In this document: positions 9,824 through 21,333 of the stretch, in pieces
Numbering within the stretch: position 1 is the stretch's first letter
Layout: each line of letters begins with the position of its first letter
Assembly (NCBI GenBank): GCA_015178975.1
Contig: WHVD01000008.1
Span: 1,426,001 to 1,490,000 of the forward strand
Source of the DNA: Hysterangium stoloniferum
Taxonomy: Eukaryota > Basidiomycota > Agaricomycetes > Hysterangiales > Hysterangiaceae
DNA: 64,000 nucleotides
Reading direction: 5' to 3'
Program-made: the position numbers and the translations under genes
The notes under the pieces: model-generated
Told to the model about the DNA's origin: nothing
What the model saw: the letters and a program-made list of their open reading frames with translations, nothing else
Database searches by the model: none

Positions 9824-11986
9824 ATGTTTCGCTCCATGCTCCAATGGTTAAGGCTTCCCTTGGCTTTATCCTTGATACTCCAATTAGTTTTTGGGAAGTT
9901 AGCATCCCAATGTTTTACACAACCTGGTGATCCACGTTTCCCAACAGCGGCACAACTTGCCAGGTTCAATGCGACAATCAACGGTCGATTATTGAATGTT
10001 GTGCCCTCAGCAAAATTCTGTCAGTCCCTTGGGGGTTGTTCTGACGCTGAGTGGTTCGATGGCAATTTCAGGAATAATATCATTGGTCAGATGCTCCAAG
10101 TAAGTCTGTTAAGGTCGGACTGATGTTCTAATACTCAATAACCCCTTCGGAACTGACATGTTTTGCAGTATAACTGGGAGCAGGTAATACCGCCTTGGTC
10201 ATCAAATGACGACATGAGTAGCAATGTTGATCACCCCGTTTCTATGTTAGGATTATACTTCTACTCCCCCCTCGCTTTGCTTGCGCAATAGTACTGTTTG
10301 TGGACAGGGAAATGTACCAATACTTGGTGTGAATGTCACTACCGTGGAACATATTCAGGTAATATGTGACCTTGTTCCTTCTTGATCACATACTTATATT
10401 CCACTGTCAAGGCTGCCCTGCGATTTGCCAAAATTCATAACCTGAAAATTGCTATCAAAGCCTCCGGTCATGATCTTTTGGGCCGTTCCACCGCAAGGAA
10501 CTCGCTTGTCATATGGACGCGTAATCTCTTGAATGTAACTTTTCACAATTCTTTTACAGTTGGTGGCGTTAATCAAGGGAGTACTGTCACCGCTGGGAGC
10601 GGTGTTGGTTTACATACTTTATACGCGCTCACAAAAGAGCAGGGGAAAATCTTCGTGGGTGGCACGGCTGCCTCAGTCGTTGCATCTGGAGGATATGTCC
10701 AAGGCGCTGGTCATTCTATATTGTCACCAACGTTGGGTCTCGCGGCTGATAATGCTTTGCGTACGTCATATTTTTCTCGGGTGCGATAACCAACTAATCA
10801 AGTCTTAGAGTTCGAGATAGTAATTGCGGACGGCACTCTATTGACCGCAAATTCGGTCTCTAATTCTGATCGTGAATCGTTTCATTTCACGTGTAACATG
10901 TTTCTCATACACTATACTTCCAGTTTTTTGGGCCCTACGTGGTGGAGGCGCCGGTAGCTGGGGAGTCATAGTTAGCACGACATTCCGCACATTCCCCAGC
11001 TTCAATGCTGTCCATCATTCAGCCGTCATTGTTATGAATAATACGGACCAAGTCGCGCAATTGGCTACATTACACGCGAAGCACATTTTCGACTGGGATC
11101 CGCTTCACCCAGGTCAATCCTTCCTTTGGACTGCCTCGCCACCGGTTTTCACTTGGGCTATTGACACCTTCTTCCCGAACACTACCATTGCCATCGCGAC
11201 AGCGGCTCTCATGCCATTCCTGAACGCTGTGACAGCACTTGGATTCACTCCCATTCTCTCAGCTCAACTGTTGCTCATTAATGATATATTGGGTGCAACG
11301 ACGGCTGACATGGGAGGTGCACAGGGTATCCTTGGATCCAGGCTTTTCCCCTCGTCGACCTACAGAAACAATGCCACCGAGATCGGTCGGGTCACCAAGC
11401 AATTGATTGACGATGGCGCTACAGTGTAAGTAATGCCTAGTAAAGATGGATAGGCATCTGATGTCTCATTTTCCAGAGTCGTAGGAAGTTTGGTCGCTGG
11501 AGGTTTGTCTTGTTCTGCCTATGGTGAACACCCCCCTGACATCCATCGATCACCTCCAGGACAGGTATCCAAGAACGCCCATATTGACTCTGCTGTGACC
11601 CCCAAGTGGCGGACAGCTAAGACCCATGTATCTATGGCACCGTATCTTCATATTTGCATCAGATCAATTAACACCCCCCCCCCCCCCAGATGATTGTCGC
11701 TCAACTCTGGGACGATTCGACAACCCCTGGCGAGGTTGAAGCTATCCGTGAAGCCATGACGAAGAACAAGGTCCCTCTTCTTGCGGCCTTAGCTGGCCCT
11801 GACAGTGGAGCTTATTCGAATGAAGCTGACGTCCGCGAGCCTAACTTTCAGACAACATTTTTCGGTCCGAACTATGATCGCCTCAGCCGTATCAAGAAAT
11901 TCTATGATCCAGACGCGATATTTATCGTACCCGCTGGAGTTGGATCAGAGAATTTCGACGCGGATACATTATGTAAAGTAAATTAA
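9824..11986 (+). CDS. Secreted FAD-linked oxidase, VAO/BBE type (isoamyl-alcohol-oxidase-like), copy 1
   Basis: Nine exons join in frame to 567 residues: 9824-10099, 10169-10183, 10251-10358, 10412-10760, 10809-10871, 10924-11425, 11477-11502, 11560-11627, 11690-11986. All introns are GT-AG. A hydrophobic leader (residues 1-24) suggests secretion. The FAD-binding part has SGHDLLGRS, whose His153 is the likely covalent flavin attachment site, then GGYVQGAGHS (about 226-235) where bicovalent BBE enzymes have a Cys; here it is absent, so attachment is probably through His only. WALRGGGAGSWG and the C-terminal YSNEADVREPNFQ...FFG.NY and GVGSE motifs are typical of fungal isoamyl-alcohol-oxidase-like proteins. 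The family oxidises alcohols or other small organics with O2; the substrate cannot be read from sequence. The start was chosen because the leader follows it and paralogues share it. Confidence 0.92.
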
Positions 11987-12469
11987 TGTATGGGGAGGAT
12001 TCGAAGGTTTGAGAGATTGAGGGCTTATTGGAAGTTTTTTGGCAGAAACATATAGACATGAAAGCCTTGACGCTTCGAAATCCCTGTTGTTACCATCTTT
12101 CTTGATGTCTATTCCTGAACATTTTGTTGGAAGACAAGTCCGTATATGCTCTCCTCTTTCAAGATAACCAACCATTTAAGTTAGTGACAATGGTCCTAAT
12201 TTCTCATTATATCAACACTGTCTTGAGACAGTTCACAAATTCTTAAAGAAGTTAACTGTTGGCGCCGCTCATGGAATATGTTTCAGTGGTACCACTATGT
12301 ATTCCAGGAATAACATGCAACCCAATATCGATCTCCTGGACCCACCTAGCTGACACAGTTGTACAAGTCCCGCCAGTTCCAGTACTCACCGGGAAAAGCC
12401 CTAACTCCCAAAGTTTTTAGGATCCTCCGGAGTGGCTTATTTTATATAAACTCCCCCAATCACTCATCG

Positions 12470-12720
12470 GATCATTAACCGAGTTAAAGTCGGTTAAGGA
12501 TCCAACATGTGATTGGGGGGTTTAGAATCCGACAAACTTTTTAGATTCTTAAAAGATCCATGACCGAATTAAAATCGGTTAAGGATCTAAAATGTGATTG
12601 CAGGGTTTAGAATCCCATGAACTTTCGGATCCTCAAAAGGTCCCTAACCAATTTTAACTGTAAGGATTCAATGGATGATTGTTGGAATTTAAATAAATGA
12701 GGCTCTACTAAGGATCCTAA
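12470..12720. repeat. Three tandem, about 85-bp units with an internal palindrome
   Basis: Units begin near 12470, 12556 and 12640. Each has the order: palindrome (TAACCGA...TCGGTTA, ACCGA...TCGGT, or a decayed form), then AAGGATC-like text, then ATGTGATTG, then GGGTTTAGAATCC-like text. The first two are clearly related and the third is more decayed. Nothing coding is visible. Confidence 0.7.
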
Positions 12721-13139
12721 GATTTTTTGGAGAGGGGGGTTATCCCAGTGTACTGCAGCGAGAGCGCCATCCCTGATCATATTATGGTATCAAAACGTAT
12801 TGTCGAGAAAATCCAAGCATAATAGACGGTTTCCCATAAAAATTATGAACAATCAAATCTAAAAATAAAGCTAATTCACGTTCACCTGCTTCCCGCCAGC
12901 TTTAATTTACAGTGCAAGGGTAGTTAATGTGACTTAAATCGCGAAAATAGCATTAGAGCTCAAAAGAGGGGAGGTGGAGTGGGTGGGCGAATAACCCTGA
13001 ATTTGAAGTCGTTTGCATCGGCTGTAATGATACTTAGGACACATCTAGCATCGGAGTCGGGAAAAAGCATTCACTAGTAAAAACTGACTGAGATCTGGTA
13101 TCATGAACACTTGAATCTACTTACCAGCATTATTATTAT

Positions 13140-13820
13140 TCTCCGGGTTGTTGATTGTTGTTAGGGGAGGAGTATCTGGCGAGACGTCTCACAGAGTTGG
13201 GCAGTAGGTCTGCACAGCCTCGATCAGGCTGCGTGACCTTGTGGCAGGCGTTCTGTGCAAAGTGCCACCAGCCTGATGCAGGCACAACCAGCCATGATGC
13301 TGGCTCAGCACGTGAGCAGCCGGAATCAGGTAACCCGGCACCTAGTCAAGCCGACAAGCCTGATCGGGATTGTCCACCTAATAGCCAGGTGACCTTGACA
13401 ACGCGAGGTCACCAGCGTCCACCAGAGCGCCGCTGGGCGGACCACCACCTTATCACTCGCCGCAAACAGTTGTCTCCGAAGATCGAACTTTGTCAGCTAG
13501 TGTAGAGGGTGGCTAGGGGAAACGGGATAGTAACGGTTTCGAGCCGACGAGAGCTCTCATCAGGGGGATACCGCTACCCCGACCGTTTCGCCCATCCAGA
13601 ATTACTGATTAGGAGTCTACTACTGAGCCTGGTCCAAAGGGAGTGATAAGATAGTCGATTCGTGCCGACCTACGCGTGCATCGAACTCTGAGAATCTTGG
13701 TGACCCAGTGGTGGGTAGTATACGGTTGGGAGCGTGTACCGAGGCCAGCAGGTTTCCCTGCTGGATCGGATTTGTCGATGTCCATACAGCAAGACGATGG
13801 TGGAATTAGGTACATATTTA
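13140..13820. other. CpG- and GC-rich patch with short hairpins, unidentified
   Basis: Base composition differs sharply from the AT-rich flanks. Short inverted repeats are visible, such as GTGACCT...AGGTCAC (about 13389-13412) and CAGCAGG...CCCTGCTG (about 13747-13764). A 116-residue open frame (13155-13505) has no recognisable domain and low-complexity composition. It may be a fragment of an unrecognised repeat. Confidence 0.3.
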
Positions 13821-14304
13821 AACAAGCTGTATATCAGCTAACCGAACGGTGTGTCACATTTAGGGGTACTCCGTTCATTTCGCCTATTATTTCATTTTGG
13901 CAAATAAGACTGGATGTTATATGTGCTATCATTCGTTACATTAAACAAGTCTCTGCATTGAACAACTGTGACAATGTTAGTAGCCCTTATAAGTATTCGG
14001 GAAGTGAGCGAATAAACAATATAAGGGAATGGTTTGTCTCCTTCAGATGAGGGTGTTCAGACTCCATTTGGACGCTTCGCCATGATGTATATTCAGTCTA
14101 GAATGATGATGAAATGAACCATTTTGGGAGGTAATTATAGCTTTGTGCTGACTTATTTTAAACTGGTACCTGAGGGTTTCCCGAAATGTTTCGGACAATG
14201 TCTACACCGTCGTCCACTAGGAGTGTCTCGGCTTCTCGGTAAAAATTTGCAATTGAGTGACTGATTATAAGTGAAGCATTCGAAAGAGATTAGATGATGC
14301 CAAT

Positions 14305-16472
14305 ATGTTTCACTCCGTCCTTCCATGGTTGGAGCTTCCCCTAATTTTGTCCTTAGTGCTTGCATTAGTTTCTGGAAAGCCAACATCCCAATGTTTTTCG
14401 CGACCTGGTGACCCACGCTTTCCAACAGCCGCACAACTTGCCAGCTTCAATGCGACAATCAACGGTCGCTTGTTGAATGTTGTCCCCTCAGCAAAATTCT
14501 GTCAATCCCTCGGAGGTTGTTCTGATGCCCAGTGGTCCGATGGCAACTTCAGAAATAATATTATGGGTGCGATGATTCAAGTAAGTCTGTCCATGTTGGA
14601 GTGATTTTCTACCACTCAACAACACTGTCGGTATTGACGCATTTTTCAGTATAACTGGGAACAGGTCATACCGTCTTGATCATCAAATAAAACCATAAAT
14701 AGCAATGTTGATGGTCCCCGTTTCTATGTTAGGACTATACTTCCACCCCACCCTCGCTTTGCTTGCGCAATAGTACTGTTTGTGGACAGGGAAATGTACC
14801 AATACTGGGTGTGAATGTCACTACTGCGGAACACATTCAGGTAATGCATGCCCTTGTTCCTTCTTGATCCCATGCTTATATCCCCGCTGCCAAGGCTGCC
14901 GTGCGATTCGCCAAAATTCACAACCTGAAAATTGCTATCAAAGCCTCCGGTCATGACTTTTTGGGCCGTTCCACTGCAAAAAATTCTCTCCTCATATGGA
15001 CGCGTCATCTTTTAAATGTAACTTTTCACGATTCTTTCACAATTGACGGTGTTGATCAAGGAAGTGCTGTCACCGTCGGGAGTGGTGTTGGATTGTTCAC
15101 TTTATACGGCCTTGCAAAGGAACACGGGAAAATCTTCGTGGGTGGCACGACTGCCTCGGTCGTCCCCTCCGGCGGATATGTCCAAGGCGCTGGCCACTCT
15201 ACATTGTCCCCAATGTTGGGTCTCGCGGCCGATAATGCGTTGCGTATGTCATACATTTCTCAAGCGCGACAGTCAATTGAGCATGCGTAACAGAGTTCGA
15301 GATAGTAATTGCGAATGGCACTTTGTTGACTGTCAACTCGGTTTCTAACCCTGATCGTGAGTAGCTTCATTCCTCACGTGCAACATGTGTGTCATACACT
15401 ATATTTACAGTTTTTTGGGCTTTACGCGGTGGAGGTGCCGGTAGTTGGGGAGTAATAGTTAGTACGACATTCCGCACATTCCCCACCTTCAATGCTGTCT
15501 ATCACTCAATCACCCTTACCATGAATAATACGGACCAAGTCGCGCAATTGGCTACATTACACGCAAAGCATATTTTTGACTGGGATCCCCTGCACCCAGG
15601 TCAATATTTCTCTTGGGGTCCTACTCCACCCACCTTCACCGGGGTTATTAATTCCTTCTTTCCGAACACTACTATTCCCGCCGCAACAGCGGCTCTCACG
15701 CCATTCCTGAACGGCCTTGCAGCACTTGGGCTCACTCCCATCCTATCATCTCAGATGATGGTCATGAACGATTTATTGCGCACATTTACGACCGACACCG
15801 ACCCTGGAGGTGTAGAGGGTATTTATGGATCTAGGCTGCTCCCCCGTCGGCCTACAAGAACAATGCCACCGATATCGGGCGAATTAATAAGCAATTAATT
15901 GACGATGGCGCTGCAGGGTAAGTAATGTTTGGCACATATGGATAGGCGTCTGATGTCTCATTGTGCAGAGTCATAGGAAATTTGGTCGCTGGAGGTTTGT
16001 CCACTCAGCGCTATGATACAATACCCTCCTGACTAAGTTCCGATGTGGCTCCCAGGACAGGTATCCAAGAACGCTCATATTGACTCCGCAGTTACTCCCA
16101 AGTGGCGGACGGCTAAGACCCATGTAAGCCACGTGCATCTTCAGACCTACATCAGACCAACCGATGCTTGCCTAGATAATTATCTGGGCTAACTGGAACG
16201 ATTCGACAAGCCCTGAGGAGGTTGAAGCTATCCGTACAGCCATGACCAATCGAAAGGTCCCTCTTCTCGCGACGTTAGCTGGCCCTGACGGTGGATCTTA
16301 TTCAAATGAGGCTGACGTCCGCGAGCCTAACTTCCAAACGACATTTTTCGGCCCCAATTATGGCCGCCTCAGCAGGATCAAGAAAGCCTACGATCCAGAC
16401 GCGATGTTTATCGTACCAGCCGGAGTTGGATCAGAAAATTTTGACGCTGACACATTGTGTAAAGTAAATTAG
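14305..16472 (+). pseudogene. FAD-linked oxidase copy 2, one frameshift in exon 6
   Basis: This is a close paralogue of copy 1 with the same nine exons: 14305-14580, 14650-14664, 14733-14840, 14895-15243, 15294-15356, 15411-15917, 15969-15994, 16056-16123, 16176-16472. Leader, SGHDFLGRS, GGYVQGAGHS, WALRGGGAGSWG and the C-terminal motifs are all intact. In exon 6, near 15838-15846, one base is missing relative to copy 1 next to a run of five C, and the shifted frame stops at 15896. The downstream exons remain in good reading frames relative to one another. It is either a very recent pseudogene or a base-calling error in the C run; if an error, it is a working gene of the same function as copy 1. 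Confidence 0.85.
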
Positions 16473-19032
16473 TGTGTGTGGGAGGGGCTCGGGAGTCTGT
16501 GAGGTTGCGTTTCTATTGAAAGTGTCATGTGTCATAATTTTTTGGTATTAACATGCAAACGCGCAGCCCCAGACTTGAAGCTTTACAATCCATTTATATC
16601 AGGTAAATTTATCATCTTACATTTGTAATTGTTATTTGTGAATTATTTGTTATGAGACGACAAGTGTATGTGCCCGTCTGATACAGGTAACCAACCATCC
16701 ATATTCTCAGAGGCACTAATTCTCGTTCTATCGACGCTACTGTGAGACTATTTTCGATCACTTAGAGAAGTTGACTGTTGATCCCGTTTATGGAATATAT
16801 ACGATGGTATTCTAGGAATAAAATGCAACCCAATTGAGTCAGATAGATGATTCACCAAGCTCATTGGCTGTACGCGCATCGTCAGTCCCGGTGCTGAAAC
16901 AGTGAGACGACCATCTCTGATCGCATTTGGCGTCTGAACGTACGCTGTTAAACTGTTCACAACTCTCGCAGAGATTTATATCATGACCGCAGTCAATTTT
17001 TACTTTTGAATACTTACTTCCAACTCGGAAAGCTAGGTGTCGGAAATATCATTACCAGCAATACAAGTGACTTTGAAATTCAGGAGTCACTTGTTTATCC
17101 AGTTAACCCCAGCCCCCAGCTCTCCTATATGAAGCTGTAAGGACGTACTTTTCACGATGAAAGTCAACTGCACTTGCACTACAAAGTCTGCCGAACTCCG
17201 CCGAATCTGGCAGGGGGAGTGTGCATCGATTATCTTCATTTGACAAAATTCAGTGACCCACTGGCAGTCGAGATCCATCTAATAATCCGTGACCTCCCCT
17301 TTTTCCCCCTTTCGACCACTCTAGCCTAAGCATACTTGATCCCGGGAGCCTCGCACTCGTCCACCTTTATCTTACACCACCGTGTGTTGCAGGCATAGCC
17401 TCCGCTCATACAAAAAATATTGTGAACACTCGCCGTAACACCTCAGTCGTTTTCTTTGTCATACTCAGGTAGTGGTAAAGGTGAGTTCCTCGCTTAGTAC
17501 GTTTCTGCCATGCAAGTGTCTCCATGTATTTAGTCCGGGGTTTTCTTGCCCTCACGAAATACGCAAGGCTGCGAACAAAGAAACCATTTTGGTTATCAAA
17601 GCACGACAAATAGCGTGGCCATGTCTACCATGAATGTAGATGCAACCTCATCCGAGTTGCTGTGTAGTGAGGATTTCATCACAGAATTCTGGAGTGATGT
17701 TGTAAATTGCGGTTGATGTGTTTGTGAATCCCTAAGGAGTGCCGGGGTAGTAGGGTAGTATACAGGGCCCAACCTATCAATGACAAAAGCCGGATATTGT
17801 GACTTGACTTGTACCACTGTCTATCATCATAAATACTCTCGATATTCATTGAAACGCTTGACGCTTGTTGCCGAAGTTGAGGTGGGAATGAGGTTCTACA
17901 AAGACGTGAGAAGGTCGAGTGTCCTGGCTGAGCTATCCCTACCTCAATAAATCAATCCTCCCTGAATTAGCCGTCCCAATCTTGGCAGAGTTAAATACTT
18001 GCGCGCAGAAACTTGTCAAGTGCCTGGTCTCCAGACAGTCCATCCACTGTTCGCCGGTACATAGTCAACTTCGCCATCAACGTAGCTTTCTTTGCTCTGT
18101 AGAGGACTTTAATCCCAACCCTTTCCAAACCGTGTAATAACCGGTCCAACATCAATCCTGGACGTTGTGCCAAACGACTGTGAGTGAATCAAGAATTGAG
18201 TAGCCCTACTAAGGCGGACCGAAGGTTAAGCTTTTGGAGTTTCAACGACTAGTACAACGTACTCCTGGTTAGCATGTGATGTGGCACCAGAATTAGTTTG
18301 AGTCATCCATCTTTGATGGCGGATGGCCGAATTACCTCATCTGGAATTAGACCTGAGATGTGACGCATATGGCATTTATTTTCTGCTCATTAATAAGAAA
18401 GTCACAGCTTATTCATAGGTGATGTAAATTAAAATTTTACGGAAAATAGAACAGAATAGGAAGAAGCTTCACGCGGCCGAGATCTCAAAATACGACGCAT
18501 GTCTGAATGATCCCCAATGGGATGCAAATCCTTGCGATGCAGCCGGATGAGAATGCATCGGGCTCCATGGCAATACCAGAGGATCAGCGAATGTCGTCAT
18601 CGTCTGGCATTACTATCTTGTTGTAACATCGTGATGGCTTTCTTATTTAACTAGAGAATCGCCTTTGCGATCTCAATTTCAACTCAAAAAGCCCTATCAT
18701 ATATATGGCGCTTAAACATATATATCAATTCATCTCACCGATAACTGGTTCAAATGCATTTTCGAAAAATCAAATGGCACCTTGAAACGCTTATCTCAGT
18801 GGCGTCTCTCCTAAAGCTACGTTGAAGTGGTCACGAAGCGACTAAGCGAAGAGTCAAAGAAATGCAATGTAGCTGATCTTGTATCGATGATATATCTCAT
18901 AACCTGAGCGTGAGCTGAAGCCATCCGGTATAGTCCATCTCCGGAGGGCTTTCCCCTGCCTAGATAGTATAAAGCCTTTCTAAGAGCTAACTCGGTTGGA
19001 ACTGAAAACGTCTGCTCCAGAACTCTCATACT
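16473..19032. other. Intergenic region, no gene recognised
   Basis: The first 430 bases match the flank downstream of copy 1. The remainder has only short open frames without recognisable domains. No terminal repeats or tRNA were seen. Confidence 0.4.
18968..18973 (+). promoter_or_regulatory. Possible TATA box of oxidase copy 3
   Basis: TATAAA lies 60-65 bases before the start codon at 19033, close to the spacing of the TATATA before copy 1. Confidence 0.45.
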
Positions 19033-21155
19033 ATGTTATTCTTCCCTCTTCGTCTTCTCTGTCTTACTCTTGTATTTTCATATGTCGCCCCCATGTTTGT
19101 GGGGACTGTCAGTGGCCCACGGTGCCGAACGCTTCCTGGGGACCCCTCTTTCCCATCCGCTAGGCAGATTGCTGCATTCAATGCTTCGGTGGGCGGACGA
19201 TTGATCAATGTCATGCCTTCGGGAGAATTTTGCAACTCCCTATTGGGAGGGTGCACCGACGCAGAGTGGTCAAGCGCTACATTTAAAATAGATATCCCTG
19301 GAGCAATGCTTGCAGTATATAATTATTATGCATTGAAAGTCGTGTGCGCTTACATGTTGCTCCTTAGGTAAACTGGGAACAGGCATTATCCCATGTCAAT
19401 ATTTTTGTCCTATGACTGACCCTGTCTTGGCTAGGATTACACTTCTACACCCTCTTCGCTCTGTTTCCGGAATAGCACGACATGCGGCCAAGGAAATGTT
19501 CCTGTTTTGGGTGTAAATGCGACCACGGCAGCACATATCCAGGTAGTTTCTTACGCTTACATATAGTTATGGCTAATCTATCCTACAGGCCGGAGTGCAT
19601 TTCGCCCGAGAACACAATCTTAAGGTGTCTGTAAAGTCTACTGGCCATGATTATTTAGGACGTTCAACCGCAAAAGGGTCCTTTTTATTGTGGACACGCT
19701 ACTTCGAGGACATTACCTTTCACGACACATTCAAAGTAGGCCAGAAAAATACGGGTAGCGCAGTAACTGTTGGAAGCGGTGTCCATTTGAATGGGCTCTA
19801 CCAAGCTGCCAAAGCGCAAGGAAAAACCTACGTTGGAGGGTCAGCCGCAACCGTTGCCCCTGCCGGAGGCTATGTTCAAGGCGCTGGGCACTCAGCATTG
19901 TCTCCTATGTTCGGCCTGGCTGCGGAGAATGTCTTGGGTAGGTCAATCCCGTGATCACAGTGTTAACTCATCGGTATGTTCTTCAGAATTTCAAATAGTA
20001 ACCGCCGATGGCAAGCTCACTAATGCCAATGAGGTGTTTAACCCCGATCGTGAGTGTCAGTCCTTACTTTTTCAGGTGCTCGACTAATTATATTCGTATG
20101 GAAAGTCTTCTGGGCCCTAAGAGGTGGTGGTGCAGGCAGTTGGGGGGTAGTTATCAGTGCCACCTTTATCACCTTCCCCACATTTAATGCAGTCTATCAC
20201 CAAACTGTCATCCAAGTCAACAATTCAGCAGACGTTGGTAAATTAGCAGCCCTACATGCGCAACATATCTTTGATTGGGATAGCTTTCATGCTGCACAGT
20301 ATTTTTATTGGAGAAACACGATGCCGACGTTTACCTGGACAATTGACACTGTATTCCCAAATACCTCTATCGTGGCTGCAAACACGTCTCTTTGGCCATT
20401 TTTGAGTTCTGTATTGGAGAACGGTTTCAAGTTTAAATCTTCAATCCAGTTGGCTGACATAAACGATATCCTAACTTCTTCCGATGATATAAACAGCTCA
20501 GAAGAAATATTGGGGTCAAGGCTATGGTCGGATGACGTGTATCACGGAAATTTCACAGATATAGGAGAGACTTACCAAAGGTTGTTCGATGGAGGTGCCG
20601 AGGGGTATGCAATTTGTTATTATTGTTATTATTTTTCCTTTTTTTCTAACAAAATATTAGGGTTCTCGGGAACCTGATCGCTGGAGGTGAGACATGCCAT
20701 GCTTTAGTTTGAATCAGCTTATTCGTCCGTTTTTTACAGGCCAAGTTTCAAAGAATGCTGCCATCGATTCTGCTATTCATCCCAAATGGCGTACAGCCAA
20801 AACACACGTGAGTCGGCTGTAACATAGATAATTGCCACTGCTGAACGTAATAATCTCACAGATTATTGTAACTCGTACTTGGACTGACGCAACGTCCCCT
20901 ACCGATGTAGAGATATTCCGCCGCGATATGACTAATGTCAAGGTGCCAATCCTGGATGCACTAGCCGGTCCTGGTAGTGGATCATACTCAAATGAGGCTG
21001 ACCTTAGAGAGCCCAATTTCCAGACGACATTTTTTGGGCCTCATTATCCCCGTCTAAGCTCCATAAAAGCTCGATATGATCCCCATGATATATTTATTGT
21101 TGGTGCTGGTGTAGGTTCGGAGAGATGGGATATTGATGGGCTCTGTAGAGTTTAA
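19033..21155 (+). CDS. Secreted FAD-linked oxidase, VAO/BBE type, copy 3
   Basis: Nine exons join in frame to 567 residues: 19033-19314, 19368-19382, 19435-19542, 19589-19937, 19987-20049, 20106-20604, 20661-20686, 20740-20807, 20862-21155. Exon phases equal those of copies 1 and 2. The intron after the 15-base exon 2 starts with GC, not GT. Motifs: hydrophobic leader, STGHDYLGRS with the flavin-linking His, GGYVQGAGHS without the second (Cys) link, WALRGGGAGSWG, YSNEADLREPNFQ and GVGSERW at the end. It is more diverged from copies 1 and 2 than those are from each other, so it comes from an older duplication. It probably acts outside the cell as an FAD-dependent oxidase of unknown substrate. 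Confidence 0.92.
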
Positions 21156-21333
21156 ATTGGCGTTGAGGTTTGCGTCAATAGATAAATAATCACAACAGTA
21201 TCATTAGCCCTATTTTAATATCATTATTTGTACTTAAAAATATCCTTGACAACTGACGTCAACTGCAAATTGGCGCGTGACACCATGGTTGTGTGACGGT
21301 GCGTGCCGCGCCTATCACTGGCAACCTCATCCA

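Larger units (their letters stand above)
11987..14304. other. Intergenic region between oxidase copies 1 and 2
   Basis: No gene recognised. The first 400 bases after copy 1 align with those after copy 2 (for example ATGCAACCCAAT near 12316 and 16824), so the duplication included 3' flank. The stretch also holds a tandem hairpin repeat (12470-12720) and a CpG-rich patch (13140-13820), listed separately. Confidence 0.5.

Noticed and set aside
13155..13505. Gene of 116 codons in the GC-rich patch
   Set aside because: Low-complexity composition and no domain; the open frame is expected from high GC content.
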